Origin: Megalonaias nervosa
Lineage: Eukaryota > Mollusca > Bivalvia > Unionida > Unionidae
Direction: 5' to 3'
DNA: 64,000 bases
NCBI GenBank assembly: GCA_016617855.1
Contig: JAECUM010011048.1
Location: 33,735 to 97,734 of the forward strand
The notes below the pieces were generated by a model. It did no database searches. It saw nothing but the letters and a program-made list of their open reading frames with translations, and was not told the origin of the DNA. This document shows, piece by piece, positions 24,001 through 36,526 of the stretch. The position numbers were made by a program, and so were the translations under genes. Each line of letters opens with the position of its first letter. The first letter of the stretch is position 1.

Positions 24001-27000
24001 AAAATGCCAAAAAAGTTATCAGCTCCTTTATCACCTCTGAAGTCCATGAAATAAAAATGACCACGCTGAGCTAGCAGGTTTTTGATAGGTAAACATCTTT
24101 AGCAAGGCCAAGCTGTATACTCAATAACCCATGTTACACACAACAATCATACACTGAACTAAAGGAATTAAAAGTTCTTTTTACAATACCAAAGATATGA
24201 AAGGTTATTATTTAAATAGCCAGTATAACTGGTGAAGAAAACATGTGAATTTTGTTTTCTTTAAAAACTTAACACTGCAAAATAAGAAAATGTTGAGTAC
24301 CACTTTGATACACAACATTAGTCCAGTTTTTGATACAAGTCCAGTTTTTGATACACATCATTAGTCCAGTTTTTGATACAAGTCCAGTTTTTGATACACA
24401 TCTAGTTTGATACACATCATTAGGTCCCTTTTAGTTGGTTTGATACGCATCATTAGGTCCCCTTTAGTTGGTTTGATATGCATCATTAGGTCCTCTTTAG
24501 TTGGTTTGATATGCATCATTAAGTCCCTTTTAGTTGGTTTGATACACATCAATAGGTCCCTTTTAGTTGGTTTGATACGCATCATTAGGTCCCTTTAGTT
24601 GGTTTGATATGCATCATTACGTCCCTTTTAGTTGGTTTGATACACATCATTAGGTCCCTTTTAGTTGGTTTGATACACATCATTAGGTCCCTTCAGTTGG
24701 TTTGATATGCATCATTAGGTCCCTTTTAGTTGGTTTGATACTCATCATTAGGTTCGTTTTAGTTGGTTTGATATGCATCATTAGGTCCCTTTTAGTTGGT
24801 TTGATACGCATCATTAGGTCCGTTTTAGTTGGTTTGATATGCATCATTAGGTCCCTTTAGTTGGTTTGATACGCATCATTAAGCCCCTTTTAGTTGGCTT
24901 GATATGCATCAGTAGGTCCCTTTTAGTTGGTTTGATACACATCATTAGGTCCGTTTTATTTGGTTTGATACGCATCATTAGGTCCCTTTTAGTTGGTTTT
25001 ATACGCATCATTAGGTCTCTTTTAGTTGATACGCATGATCTTAAGCCATACTAACATTAGAAATGCAACTGCTGCTTGAGAAAGTGTTTCTTGTGTTTAA
25101 AATACTCCATTCCGTAGGTAAAAATTTTAAATACCAAGTAACTGATTACACACAAACATCAATCAGACAGTTTGCTGTGTATAAGAGCTTGCTGCAGTAT
25201 TCAGAAACAACTCTGAAGGCGTTGGCTCAATCCTATATCCTTTACAATTCCTGTCCTTGGTTCAATCCCATATCCTATATGATTCCACTCCTTGGATCAA
25301 ACTTGTATCATTTGTGATACCTGTCCTTGGCTCAATCCAATATCCTACATGATTACTCTCCTTGGCTCAAACTCATATCCTATATGATTCCACTCCTTGG
25401 CTCAAATTCATATCCTATATGATTCCTGTCCTTGGCTCAAATTCATATCCTATATGATTCCTGTCCTTGGCTCAAATTCATATCCTATATGATTCCTGTC
25501 CTTGGCTCAAACTCATATCCTATATGATTCCTGTCCTTGGCTCAAACTCATATCCTATATGATTCCTGTCCTTGGCTCAAATTCATATCCTATATGATTC
25601 CTGTCCTTGTCTCAAACACATATCCTGTATGATTCCTGTTCTTGGCTCAAACTCATATCCTATATGATTCCTGTCCTTGGTTTGGCACAAATTCATATCC
25701 TATATGATTCCTTTCCTTGGCTCAAACTTGTATCCTATAGGATTCCTGTCCTTGGCTCAAACTCATATCCTATGTGATTCCTGTCTTTGGCTCAAACACC
25801 CTTGTCCTTATTTCAAACTCATATCCTATATCATTCCTGTCCTGCTCAAAGTCATATTTTATGTGATTCCTATATAGTTATAACCTGTGGCTTAAATTTG
25901 GTCAAGAAAATTGCTCTAGAACACGAGTTTTTCTGCAATATCCATTTCTCTTTAACCCACAATGAGTTTCACACTGAATTGAGGCCTACTGAATTGGGGC
26001 TCAAAAGGTCAATGACCAGGGTGATGTTTGACCCATTGACCCCAATTCAATAGACCTTCACAAACTTTGATCAATATACATGGTCAAGAACTGAAATTAA
26101 CTGTAGATTTTGGAGAACTCAAATTATTGTGCAGAAACATTTTTCTTTCAATCACAGACTATGACCTTTCATCTTTCAAACATGAAATTGATAGGTTTTT
26201 CCTAACCCAAGTCGTCCACAAAGATTAGTAACTACAGACTGAGGAGAATTCAAGAAACTGTGTAGAAGTAAAACTAGTAAAAGAAGGATGGATGGATGGA
26301 AAACTTCACAACATAATCGAGTCTGTGGAAACTGGATCACCCAATATCAGGAATTAGTCTAATGTCTAAGTCATGAAACTGCCATAAAGCAAAAGTTTAG
26401 TCCCAAGCAAATGCATTTTTTCACAAGTGATATGTCAGACATGTGCTCATTTAAAACAATTAAACTAATTACTTGTAATGAACACTTCATTACTTATCCT
26501 TTTGCTTGAAAAACAAAACATGGACTATGAAATACCTTAACTGTTGTTTGCAGCAGCAATATAAAACACACTAATTCTAAGCAGATATCTTCTCCGGTGT
26601 GACTTGGAAAGCCAGTCAAAATATGGAGCGTCATGGAATTGGTTTTGCTACTCAAACATATCATGTTTTCAAAGGTTATCTTAGACATTGAAAAGCCAGA
26701 GAAAATTTGATAATCAGAAAAAAGGTAACACATGATAAGCATTGCATATTTAAAATAGTTTATTCTGTCCATTCCATATAATACATGGAGTCGGACCTGT
26801 CCATTTCAGCTGCTATTTAGTTGTGTCTCAGTTGATTCTGGAAACTCAGTTTGAACTCTGTGGTAGTAAGAAATGAATCTAAATTACAATGATAAATGAC
26901 AAATGTATTCTTTCTGTTTTAATTAACTTTAATTATATGATTTTATGCTGCAATCATTTTTCACCAAAATTTCCAATTTCAAAGACAGAGATGCTGCCCT

Positions 27001-30000
27001 GGAGTGGTCCTAGAGTTGAAAAAATTCATAGTGCCATAAACTTGTGCTGGGCAATAATTGGACAAGTAAAATATTGTCAGGACAAGTCATTTTCCAAAGT
27101 CTTTTGTCCTGGACAAGTGGGTGTAAACTATTTGTACAGCACTGGCAATATAATCAACCTTATATAGGTGTATAGAAATTTCAGTCAATTAACACAGGAA
27201 TCAAATTCATCAATATGCAGACAAGTTTTCTCTGACTTCAAAACTTACAAATAACTGTTGATGACATACCTATTGTCAGTTTAATCTCATGCTGTTGGCG
27301 AGCCATGCCATCAAAATAGTAGAGATGAAATCTTCTCTCCGCCTTCCAATCGCTGATAAGATCACGCTTGACTGAGAACAGTATGCTGAAGTGACTTTCA
27401 CTGCAGATGACCCATATAGGATATCTGGGAGTCTTGTAATATGTTCCGACCTGTAACAAGAAGAAGGTGAAATATTTCTACAGTTATGCACCTGATTAAA
27501 ACCTGAACTATCCAACACAATGGAAGATCCAATCAGATGTCATGTTCTGTTGACCTTTCGATTCACCATCAAAATTACAACTTTCATATCTATGAAACTG
27601 AAAAATACCATTCAGAACATAATGTTTCTATCAACATCTCTCTCTAACATGAAATGCAATGCTTTATCTAATAGAGTACCCTAAAAATATGTGGATCAAG
27701 AGTTATAAAGGTTATTAGAACAAAAAAAACTCTATTCATGCATGCAGAATCTACTTATTATGACTCTATTTTAATATGATTGCAGAGAGTGTATACACTG
27801 TATGAATAGGGTTTAAAAGCAAGCCAGCACAACACTGGCTATATAGTGCATATGAAAAGCTATGTTCTAAAAATTTAAAGATAAAAACACGCAAAAAATT
27901 AGGAAAATAAACCCTTCCAAATACAAGTAAACATCCAGCCATACAAGATAAAAGATAAAGATAATAAAATTCTTCAAATGCCATGTTTTATTAGGTCAAA
28001 AAATGTATTTTAAAAAAAGTCCTTAAAATTGTAGGGTCCAAGTTTGCCATATAAATTGTATATTTTTAAAAAGTTTAAAATTTCTCTGGTGGTAAATTAT
28101 CATAAAGTTACACATCTAGAGAAAAAATGCATCACTAATGCAAAATCTCATTTATCACAAACAATTTGTCTGCCTGGATCTAAGGTCTTCATATAGCAAG
28201 GGACTAAAGAAAAGGCATCAAAACTTTTTAAAAAAACATCCGATGTCACAAGATCAAGAAATGAACTAAGACGATAGATTTGTTAGTTACACACAGAGAC
28301 ACAAACACATCTAGCAGATTTGCAATCCCTACTTCTCTTGTCCCTGTCTGGTTGTCTTAGAACAACTGTCTCAGGTTGATTGTCATGTGATGGTCTGATA
28401 ACATAATATTTCAAGACAAATATGTCAAACTGTCCAACAAGATATTAATAGTTACCCTTTAGGCAAATCATTGATATGATGGAATACAGACAGGATATAC
28501 GAATCTGTTACATGTATTGGTATAGGATAGGGAAATCCCACCTGGTCACAATCCAAGGCATAGGGAAATTCCACCTGGTCACAATCTAAGGTATAGGGAA
28601 ATCCCACCTGGTCACAATCTAAGGCATAGGGAAATCCCACCTGGTCACAATCCAAGGCATAGAGAAATCCCACCTGGTCACAATCTAAGGCATAGGTAAA
28701 TCCCACCAGGTCACAATTTGAATCAAACTTTCAAATATGAAATGAATGGTTATATTTGAGGAAAATCATTGATGTGATGGAATTAATACACTCTGTCATG
28801 TGTGTTGGTATGGAATAAGGAAATTCCACTGGTTCACAATCCATATGACAGGGAAATCCCACCAGGTCACAATCCATGGGACAGGGAAATCCCACTCAAT
28901 CATAATTTGTTGGCAGGAAGAAGAAGTTCCTTCCATGAATTAAGACTGTGATGGTGGCAATTTTCAATCCCACAAAAAGAATACAGCTGATGATTTTTCA
29001 CACATCCCAGACCTGCCAACCCTAACGAGTCCGTCTCAGTAAGGCAGTTGATTTTTCTCCGTAAGATTGACCAGTTTTCAGTATGGTGTAACAAAATATC
29101 AATAACTGCTATTGTAAAGCTGGAAAATGTAAGTAAAAGTTCGATGCAGCGACAATAAACATCATGTTCAACTGAAAAGTTTGTAAAGTACGTGTAGACT
29201 TTATCTACCATTAGTACAGCTGCACAAACTTTAGTTCCAAACCCTAAGCAACTCAATGGCTTGTTGCTATCTCTCAGCTTGACATAATTCTTGGAAATTC
29301 TTTTTCCATTGTACATGACGACGGCAATCATATCTCCTGCCACGAGACATACTCAAATTGGCATGTGATGTCCAATGAACATAATTGTGTCCTTTCCAGA
29401 TTTTATTCACAAGAATCGGAATACTCCTTTTTATTCATCTGTGTTGATTATTAAGACTTTTTTAGAAGCTTATTTTCCCTTTCGTCTTAAGGACTCACAG
29501 TACTAATTCAGTTCCCATAGTAAACCTATGCAAACACCATGACATTAAAAATTCAATAACTTAAAATTTCTGAGTGCACATGATCAAATCTATATTTATC
29601 AGTATAGATGAAACCTGGAAGTCAGCTTTTGTGTAGAGGAAAGGATATGAGCCATGGCATTTTCTGGACCTGCATGTGTTTGAAACATGTGCTTTCAATT
29701 CCGCACCAAAGAGTCCGGTGCTAATTTTAGCAATGAGTGTTCCAAACTTAAGACTGTTAAAAGAGATAAATTCGATCAATAAAACAATGTCTGTATTTTC
29801 TTTCACTTACAACTAGGATAAGCTCTCAAAAGATTCTTTTTTCCAAAACATTACTTACATTATTAACCAATCCTGGCCACCCAAACCCATATATACTGTA
29901 TTTTATGTTCATAGATTTCCAGGCTGGTTCCCATTTTTCCATACCATTAGTACCATGTGTCCTTAAACATGCATCGCTTTCTGGATGCCATTTTAAAAAA

Positions 30001-33000
30001 ATTCTATAATCAAGAGTTTGATCATGTAGATGCTTTGCATGAAGAAATAGGTGCAGTTTAAAGCATCTGGGGTGCTGCTGTAAAGTTAGTCTGGTTCCCT
30101 CACTAATTTTACTAATTCTAATATGAAACCCTGATCCATATCAAACACAGGTGAACCAATTATCCTGATATTTTGGCAACGATCATTTTTCCGTAGTTTT
30201 TGCTTGTATGCCGTAAGTCCGTATTTTAAGGGTAATTTTCGTAAGACTTACAGCAAAATTGTAAGAGTTGGCAGGTCTGACATCCCTGGGTTAAGAAACA
30301 TAGGTTTTAAACAGAATGGTACCCCACTGATTTGGTTAAGCAATAAAAGGACCAAGTATCCATTGACATATTTTGTGATCTTTAGAAAATCTCTGTTGGA
30401 TACTGGTCTACATTGAAAAGCGTAACCTTGACAATATGTTTTACAAACAGATCAATAAGTTCTAAAAGTTAAATCAACAGAAAAGTAAAGGATGGCATGC
30501 TGTCAAGTATTCACATACATAACTGTTATAAAAACATGTTTATTTGATTTGCCCTTATGTGAGGTGAGGTAACAGGATAACAGTGTCTTTAATGAAAAGT
30601 AAGATAACAGTCACCTTAGGTACAATAAGGTTTTATCCCAAGGGAATTCTGCCTGGACAATCTCTATCCATTCTAACTGGGTATGTGAAACTTTTTTCTC
30701 CCTTCTAAAGCACAAATCAGTAAGAAAAATTAGCATAGGTGATTACAACTATGATAAGGGGATCAGTCTCAGCAAAGCTTCACAAAAGATATATAATGTA
30801 CAATCAAACCTTGAATAACACTTTTTTTTTTCTCTGTGCAAACCCAAATAAAGATTTGATTAATATCTACTTTATAAACCAAATGCATACCCGGAGGTCA
30901 TGTTTGCTGTGCAAAAAGAGTCCCTCAAAGGGACTGGCACTTTATGTACCAAAAGAGTCCCTCACTTGCAACCTATTTCTATTGACTGAAAAGAGATTCT
31001 AAAGAATCTAAGAAAAGTCTGTTTCTTCTTTATAACTGCTGAGAAACCATCTGATATTCTGAAAATACTGAACATACCCTATTTGTAAATAAAAAAAAAT
31101 ATTTTATAATGTTTGAGTTAACATGGTCATTAACTGAACCTGTTTTCAAAAATGTTAAGATAAAACCAAATGAGAAGTTTAGTAATATTTGGGTGGCTGG
31201 GTCAAAAAACAAAGCTATTTTAGTCATATCACTTAAAGTATTCTTCAGATATAAACCACAAACTTGGTTAAAACCTATAATCCATTCATACTTGTTTGTG
31301 TTATCATGCATATGTACTAGTGAAGCTAAAAATTCAAATCAAGTACTTTGACCTTAAAATCAATTTCAGTGTGTTCACTGGAATGCAGTTAAATACAAAA
31401 TATGGTCAAAATTCAATTGTACACATGTAGTACTGACTAAATTCACAAGCTCAGTGAAGTACAAACTTGCAAACAATTGCCTTTGATTTGAATTTAAGGT
31501 CAATTAGATCGAGTTTCCAAAACTCTTTCATAAAAGTACTGTTGTTATAAAATTTAATACTAATATAGTTTAACCAAAAGTATTATCAGTCCTGATTTAT
31601 TCAATGATCTGTACCTTAAATGTTGTAAACAATTATTGATGGCTATGAACTTTTACAATGGTGGCCAGGTATTAAAATGGGTCAATGTCAGGTCTGTCAT
31701 AACAAATAACAAGGTAGTACTAATTTTTTCAACACGGCTTTCACTGATATCACAGCACAAGACATTCAATCCAGTTTGTTCTGGATCACACCTTTATGTT
31801 GACTTCATCCAAAAATGTCCATATATTTTAACACTGATTTTATTTTTTTTCCATATGTATTTCTAGGGGGTGTAATAATGACCTTCCAAAGGAATATGGA
31901 TGTATGAGGATAAAAATCAAGTTAATAATCAGCATTTAAAGGTATGTGCAAACAATTTTTAAAAAATGACACCCATTCCCAAAATAGCTCACACAGAATG
32001 CCTATGTCACCAGTATGACTTGTACCATAATACAAAACATAACTATAATGAACATGAAATATTAAATCTGCCCAATGATCTTTTTTGCACTAAATAAATA
32101 ATGTTGCAAGAACCAAATCACCTGACAAGACTTATAATGTTCAAAGAGAGACAACAGTCCGATGTCACTGCGAGCACTAAGACCCTTAAGAATCACTGGC
32201 TTTTCACCATTTCCAGATTCCAGCTCCACAACATCATTGAACACATTGGATACGGCTCGCCCAGTCAGGTACAGGTTCACCATGTCCTAAAGGAGAACAG
32301 AAGAATGTTGATATCCATGGTTAATCTTGACATCATTCTGTACTAAAAAAAATGAAAAACCAATTCCTACCTTTCAAATATATCTGCCCTAATAAAAAAA
32401 AATAAAATAAAATAAAAACATAAATAAAATTACAAGAAAAACAAATCGCAAATATGCTTGGAACTACAAAAAACATAGACACTGGTTTGCCCTGGCAGAT
32501 CATGGTCTATGTTATTTGTTCTCCTGATTACTCATAACAAACTGCATAGACCCAGGTCTGAGAGTGCATTTTGCAATGACAGGTCTGGGTCTGTGCAGTC
32601 TACAGTTGGACTCGACTAATAAGTGAGTACATGTAACACTTTGGTCGTATCTGATTTTTGTGGTAATTTATGTTAGAGACAAAAGCATGAGCCTGTGTAT
32701 AATAGCCTATCAGCAAATCACTTCCTTCGTAAACCTATGAAAGTTGCTTACTAAGCCTGCAATAAGCGATACAGTGATCCCTCTCTTATAAGACACATTT
32801 TAATAAGAGTTGACCCCCCCCATGTATCCTGAACTTGGGTTGTTCATTTTCCAAAATTTTGCAACACATAAAAGCCACCCCTTTTATAAGATCATTTTTT
32901 GCAATGCAGAAGTGGTTGCCTGATTAGAGGGGGACCACTCTAATCAACTGATATAGTAGTATAGTATAATATTTCCCAAAATGATATATCCACACTAAGA

Positions 33001-36000
33001 TTTGTATGAATTACCCTAATAAGAAGATACCATAATGATTAAAATCAAGGTCTACTAATAATAAAGTACATCATACAGGCGCTTACCTTTGGCTTTTCCT
33101 GTCTACTTATAATACGCAGATCTAACAGGCACTTAACTTTGCATTTCCCTGTCTACATATAAAGGTACTTTTATGTGAGGGAGAAACAATATATTCCCAA
33201 TAAAGATTTTCACTTTCATAAATGTGAAAGCTGAAATGTGAATGGTAACTGCAAGGTCAAAAGAAAATGACCTTGCATCAATGATTTCTGTTATATCGGT
33301 GATCACAATTTGAATCAAACTGACAAAAATATGTGTGCATTATATTAAAAGCTTCTTTCAGTCACTTCCAATCTGGATATATGAGGTCATGAAAGAAACA
33401 AGAACACTGTTATTCGAATAAGTTTTTGGACATTAAATTCTGAAGTTTTCTAGAAAAGGACTTTTTTATATTCAAGAAATGAGGAATGGAGTCCACTGTT
33501 TCAATGAAGAATCAATGTTATTGGTTCTTTAAATCTTTCATTTGTAACAATCACAAAATCAACAAAAAAATTTACCACATGAATTCACCATATTATAAAA
33601 CAAACACAAGTTGCAATGGATGCTGGGAATGCTTCATGACAAGTTTCCTTCAAGTAATTTCTCCACCTACAGCAGTGTTTTCTCCAGGCATCATGACTGG
33701 AAAAATCCCATGTAAATCAATTCAATGAATCAGACCTTAAAAATGAGCTAGTACATGCTAATTGTGCACAGTTGATTTGCCAAGAGTATATTGAAAAGTG
33801 TAAAATTCCTGAATATTAACAAAGGTCGATCTTATCACCTGAGTGCTTGACTTCAAGGTCAACCAAATGCTTACCAAGTCAACACTTTCATCGATTATCT
33901 AGTTATAAAAAGCATTTTAGCAACTGCACTTGCCCTGATTGTACAACAGATGACATTGTTTTCAGTATTTGGTGATAATTTATCTGCAGTTACATTCAGT
34001 TCTAATGTATGCATTATAGTGCCACTGTCATAACATGACTGCTGCCATTGTACAAATAATGAAGATAAAAAACAACTATAAAGTTTAATTTTTATTCTTT
34101 ATAGTTATTTATCATATGTTTGTTGAAACATATTATAACTTGTCTGTTTATAAAAAGTGTGTTCATTTAAAAATTGCCCCAACCACAACTTAAACATTGA
34201 AGATTTTCCTTTATGGAAATGCCAGATGCAGAATTCAACCTCTGTGTGATAATCCTTCCGAAATCATATAATACAGTCATTAACATCTGTGCCTTCTACA
34301 TTCCATATAAACTGCACAGAACATATAAAGTAGTCATTGACATATCTGCTTTCTACATTAAATATAAACTGCACAGAACACAAAAACAGTCATTAATATC
34401 TGTGCTTTCTACATTCCATATAAACTGTCCAGAACACAAAAATCACAATAAAAAAAACTAGATAAATTTTTTAAAAATGAATATTAAAATTGTTACATGT
34501 TACTGGCAATTTCTATTTCCAATTAGGAGAAATGATTAATGATGCTTCATTGCCAGAATTTTTCTAGAAATGTTTAAAATATGTAGCAGCACAAAATATT
34601 AGACTTCCAAGGTTAATTTTATATATGTATATAACTTGTGAAAGATTGTTTAGGTGTCCCAGTTCTGAACTTAGATAAGAACTTAACTTCATATTTTACA
34701 GAATTCATGATAACATCAAGTTTGAAAATTTATTATCTTCTCAAATAACTGAATAATATATTTACAAACAGTCATGAAAATAATAATAAGTCTCAAGAAA
34801 TAAATAAGAGACCAATATTTTAATCATTGTTTATAACTATTGTTCAAAAATATTAATACAAAAATAGCTCCTTTCTGGTGTTATGAATAAATAACTTAAC
34901 ATTTCTTCCATCACATGCTACAATTTTAACCAATCTAAATGCTTGTTGCAATGCTTTAAGGTCTTAAACTAAGTAAACAAAAAAGAAAAAACCCAACAAG
35001 CTTTGTAAAATTCAACAAATAAATCATTCCCTAGAATACAAAGAATACAAACTAAAAATTGAAAAAGAACTTACAGTATTGTAAATTAAATTCTAAATAG
35101 TCCTAAAAGTTCTATTCAAAAGTATCGAGTATTCCAAATGAATTCCAGTCATGTTCCTAATGAATTCCAATCTTAAAAGTGCTGATGTACCAATAGCCTA
35201 AAATAGACCTAAAGTCAAAGACCACATTGTGATTCAAATGAATAATTATAATAAATAAATCTCTCATATTAAAATTGAACACAACTAAAAAACTGAGTCC
35301 ACTTCAGATGTTAAAGTAGAAATAAAGAATTTCTGTTTAGTTTTACCTTGTATAAAAACTAATACACAATATGGAAACCAGGATGAGGGTCAAAAGTTCA
35401 TTCCAGAACATTCTAAGTTGTAGATAAGATTAGCTCTATTACTAACACTTTAGTAAAGAATATGGCTAGCAACAGGTAGACCAGGAATTCCCGAGGGGAA
35501 AACCAATGTCCTAAACTCAAATCCAGGTAAACATGTTTACCTAGAAATAAAAATAATCTTGATATATCATCTACAATCATAAACAAAAATTAGTATGTTG
35601 TTTACAAAAAAAGACAATAGTCAGGTAGGCCAAAACTCATTTCCTCAATTACGAACAAAGGTCAATCACACAATACAAATTAAATATACCTAATAGTACT
35701 TTGTTTTTATGTGCAAACATCATATAGCTATATCATAAAAGAGTAGAGAGAAGGGACTTATTTTGTTACTGAATATTAGTGGTGCTGGGTAATCCAAATG
35801 AACATAAGTTTTCCATGTTGATCAGTTTAATTAAAATCAGATTGGAGGCTGGCTGTGTGAAAAAATGTCCTCTGACCCCATCCTAAATACCTTTATTTCT
35901 GAAATAGCCTTTCAATACTTCAGTGTCAGGCCAAGCCTGTAGATGACATTTGGATCAAAGACTATCACATATGACTATAAATGTATTGTCAGATGACATA

Positions 36001-36483
36001 AAATACCTGAGTACAATAACCATGGGCTCCCATTAGTTGTCCTCCAGGTTCATCCATATCTTCACGAACCCTATAAACAAATAAAAAGAAATAAGTCCAA
36101 CTCCGAGAACTCACATATCATGTACTGGTCATGAATACTTGCCATCACTCAAATGACTTTCTCAGTATCAGCATAAAGTTTTCTCTTGCAGGCGACTTTG
36201 AAAACTCCAAAGAATGATAAATCTGAATATAAGTTTTCAGTTCTTTTTAGTTCCTGCATGACCATAGACTACACACTTCTCCATCCTAATTTCACAGTAG
36301 TCAGAATGCATAGTTATCAACCATGTTATGTACTGAACCATGTTATAGTGAGAACAATGGTGTGTGCAGAATGGCAATAAACTGAGAACAGCATTATGTA
36401 CCAAACCGTGGTATAGCGGAAATGATCAAAATTTGTTAAATAATAGTGCTTTGAAAAGGAAATACAGACATAACACTGAGTTT

Positions 36484-36526
<43 letters not shown>

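Larger units (their letters stand above)
22362..27269 (-). other. MINDY4 intron 9
   Basis: This 4.9-kb intron holds two related 33-bp minisatellites (22535-23715, 24300-25040) and a 35-bp one (25215-25870). Between them, 23716-24299 shows nothing. From 25871 to 27269 I see an imperfect palindrome (25983-26052), a (ggat)n stretch near 26287 within degenerate 'ccttgacc'-type repeat sequence, and otherwise nothing. Confidence 0.8.
27451..32121 (-). other. MINDY4 intron 8
   Basis: This 4.7-kb intron holds the 33-bp minisatellite at 28515-28905 and the 1.27-kb inverted-repeat element at 29008-30279. The stretches 27451-28514 and 30286-32121 are AT-rich with short chance open frames and no feature I can support. 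Confidence 0.8.
32287..36006 (-). other. MINDY4 intron 7
   Basis: This 3.7-kb intron contains a pogo-like MITE (32772-32940), a short 60-bp tandem repeat (34265-34440) and dispersed repeat copy 2 (34969-35695). The stretch at 33090-33170 carries a 60-bp direct duplication ('ggcttttcctgtctact' / 'gcatttccctgtctaca'). The rest shows nothing. Confidence 0.8.

Noticed and set aside
27270..27450. MINDY-3 rather than MINDY-4 for the split gene
   Set aside because: The downstream 'LYYFDG...Q...I.LT' and 'WNG.EPLL' ending, and absence of the EF-hand-like insertion between the His motif and the 'YHYNGL' region, fit MINDY-4.
28900..29343. 147-codon minus-strand open frame
   Set aside because: It crosses the left end and duplication of the inverted-repeat element and runs into decayed minisatellite copies. 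No recognisable domain.
29561..29806. 81-codon minus-strand frame as a transposase piece of the 1.27-kb element
   Set aside because: No conserved motif or partner exon could be read; composition is AT-driven.
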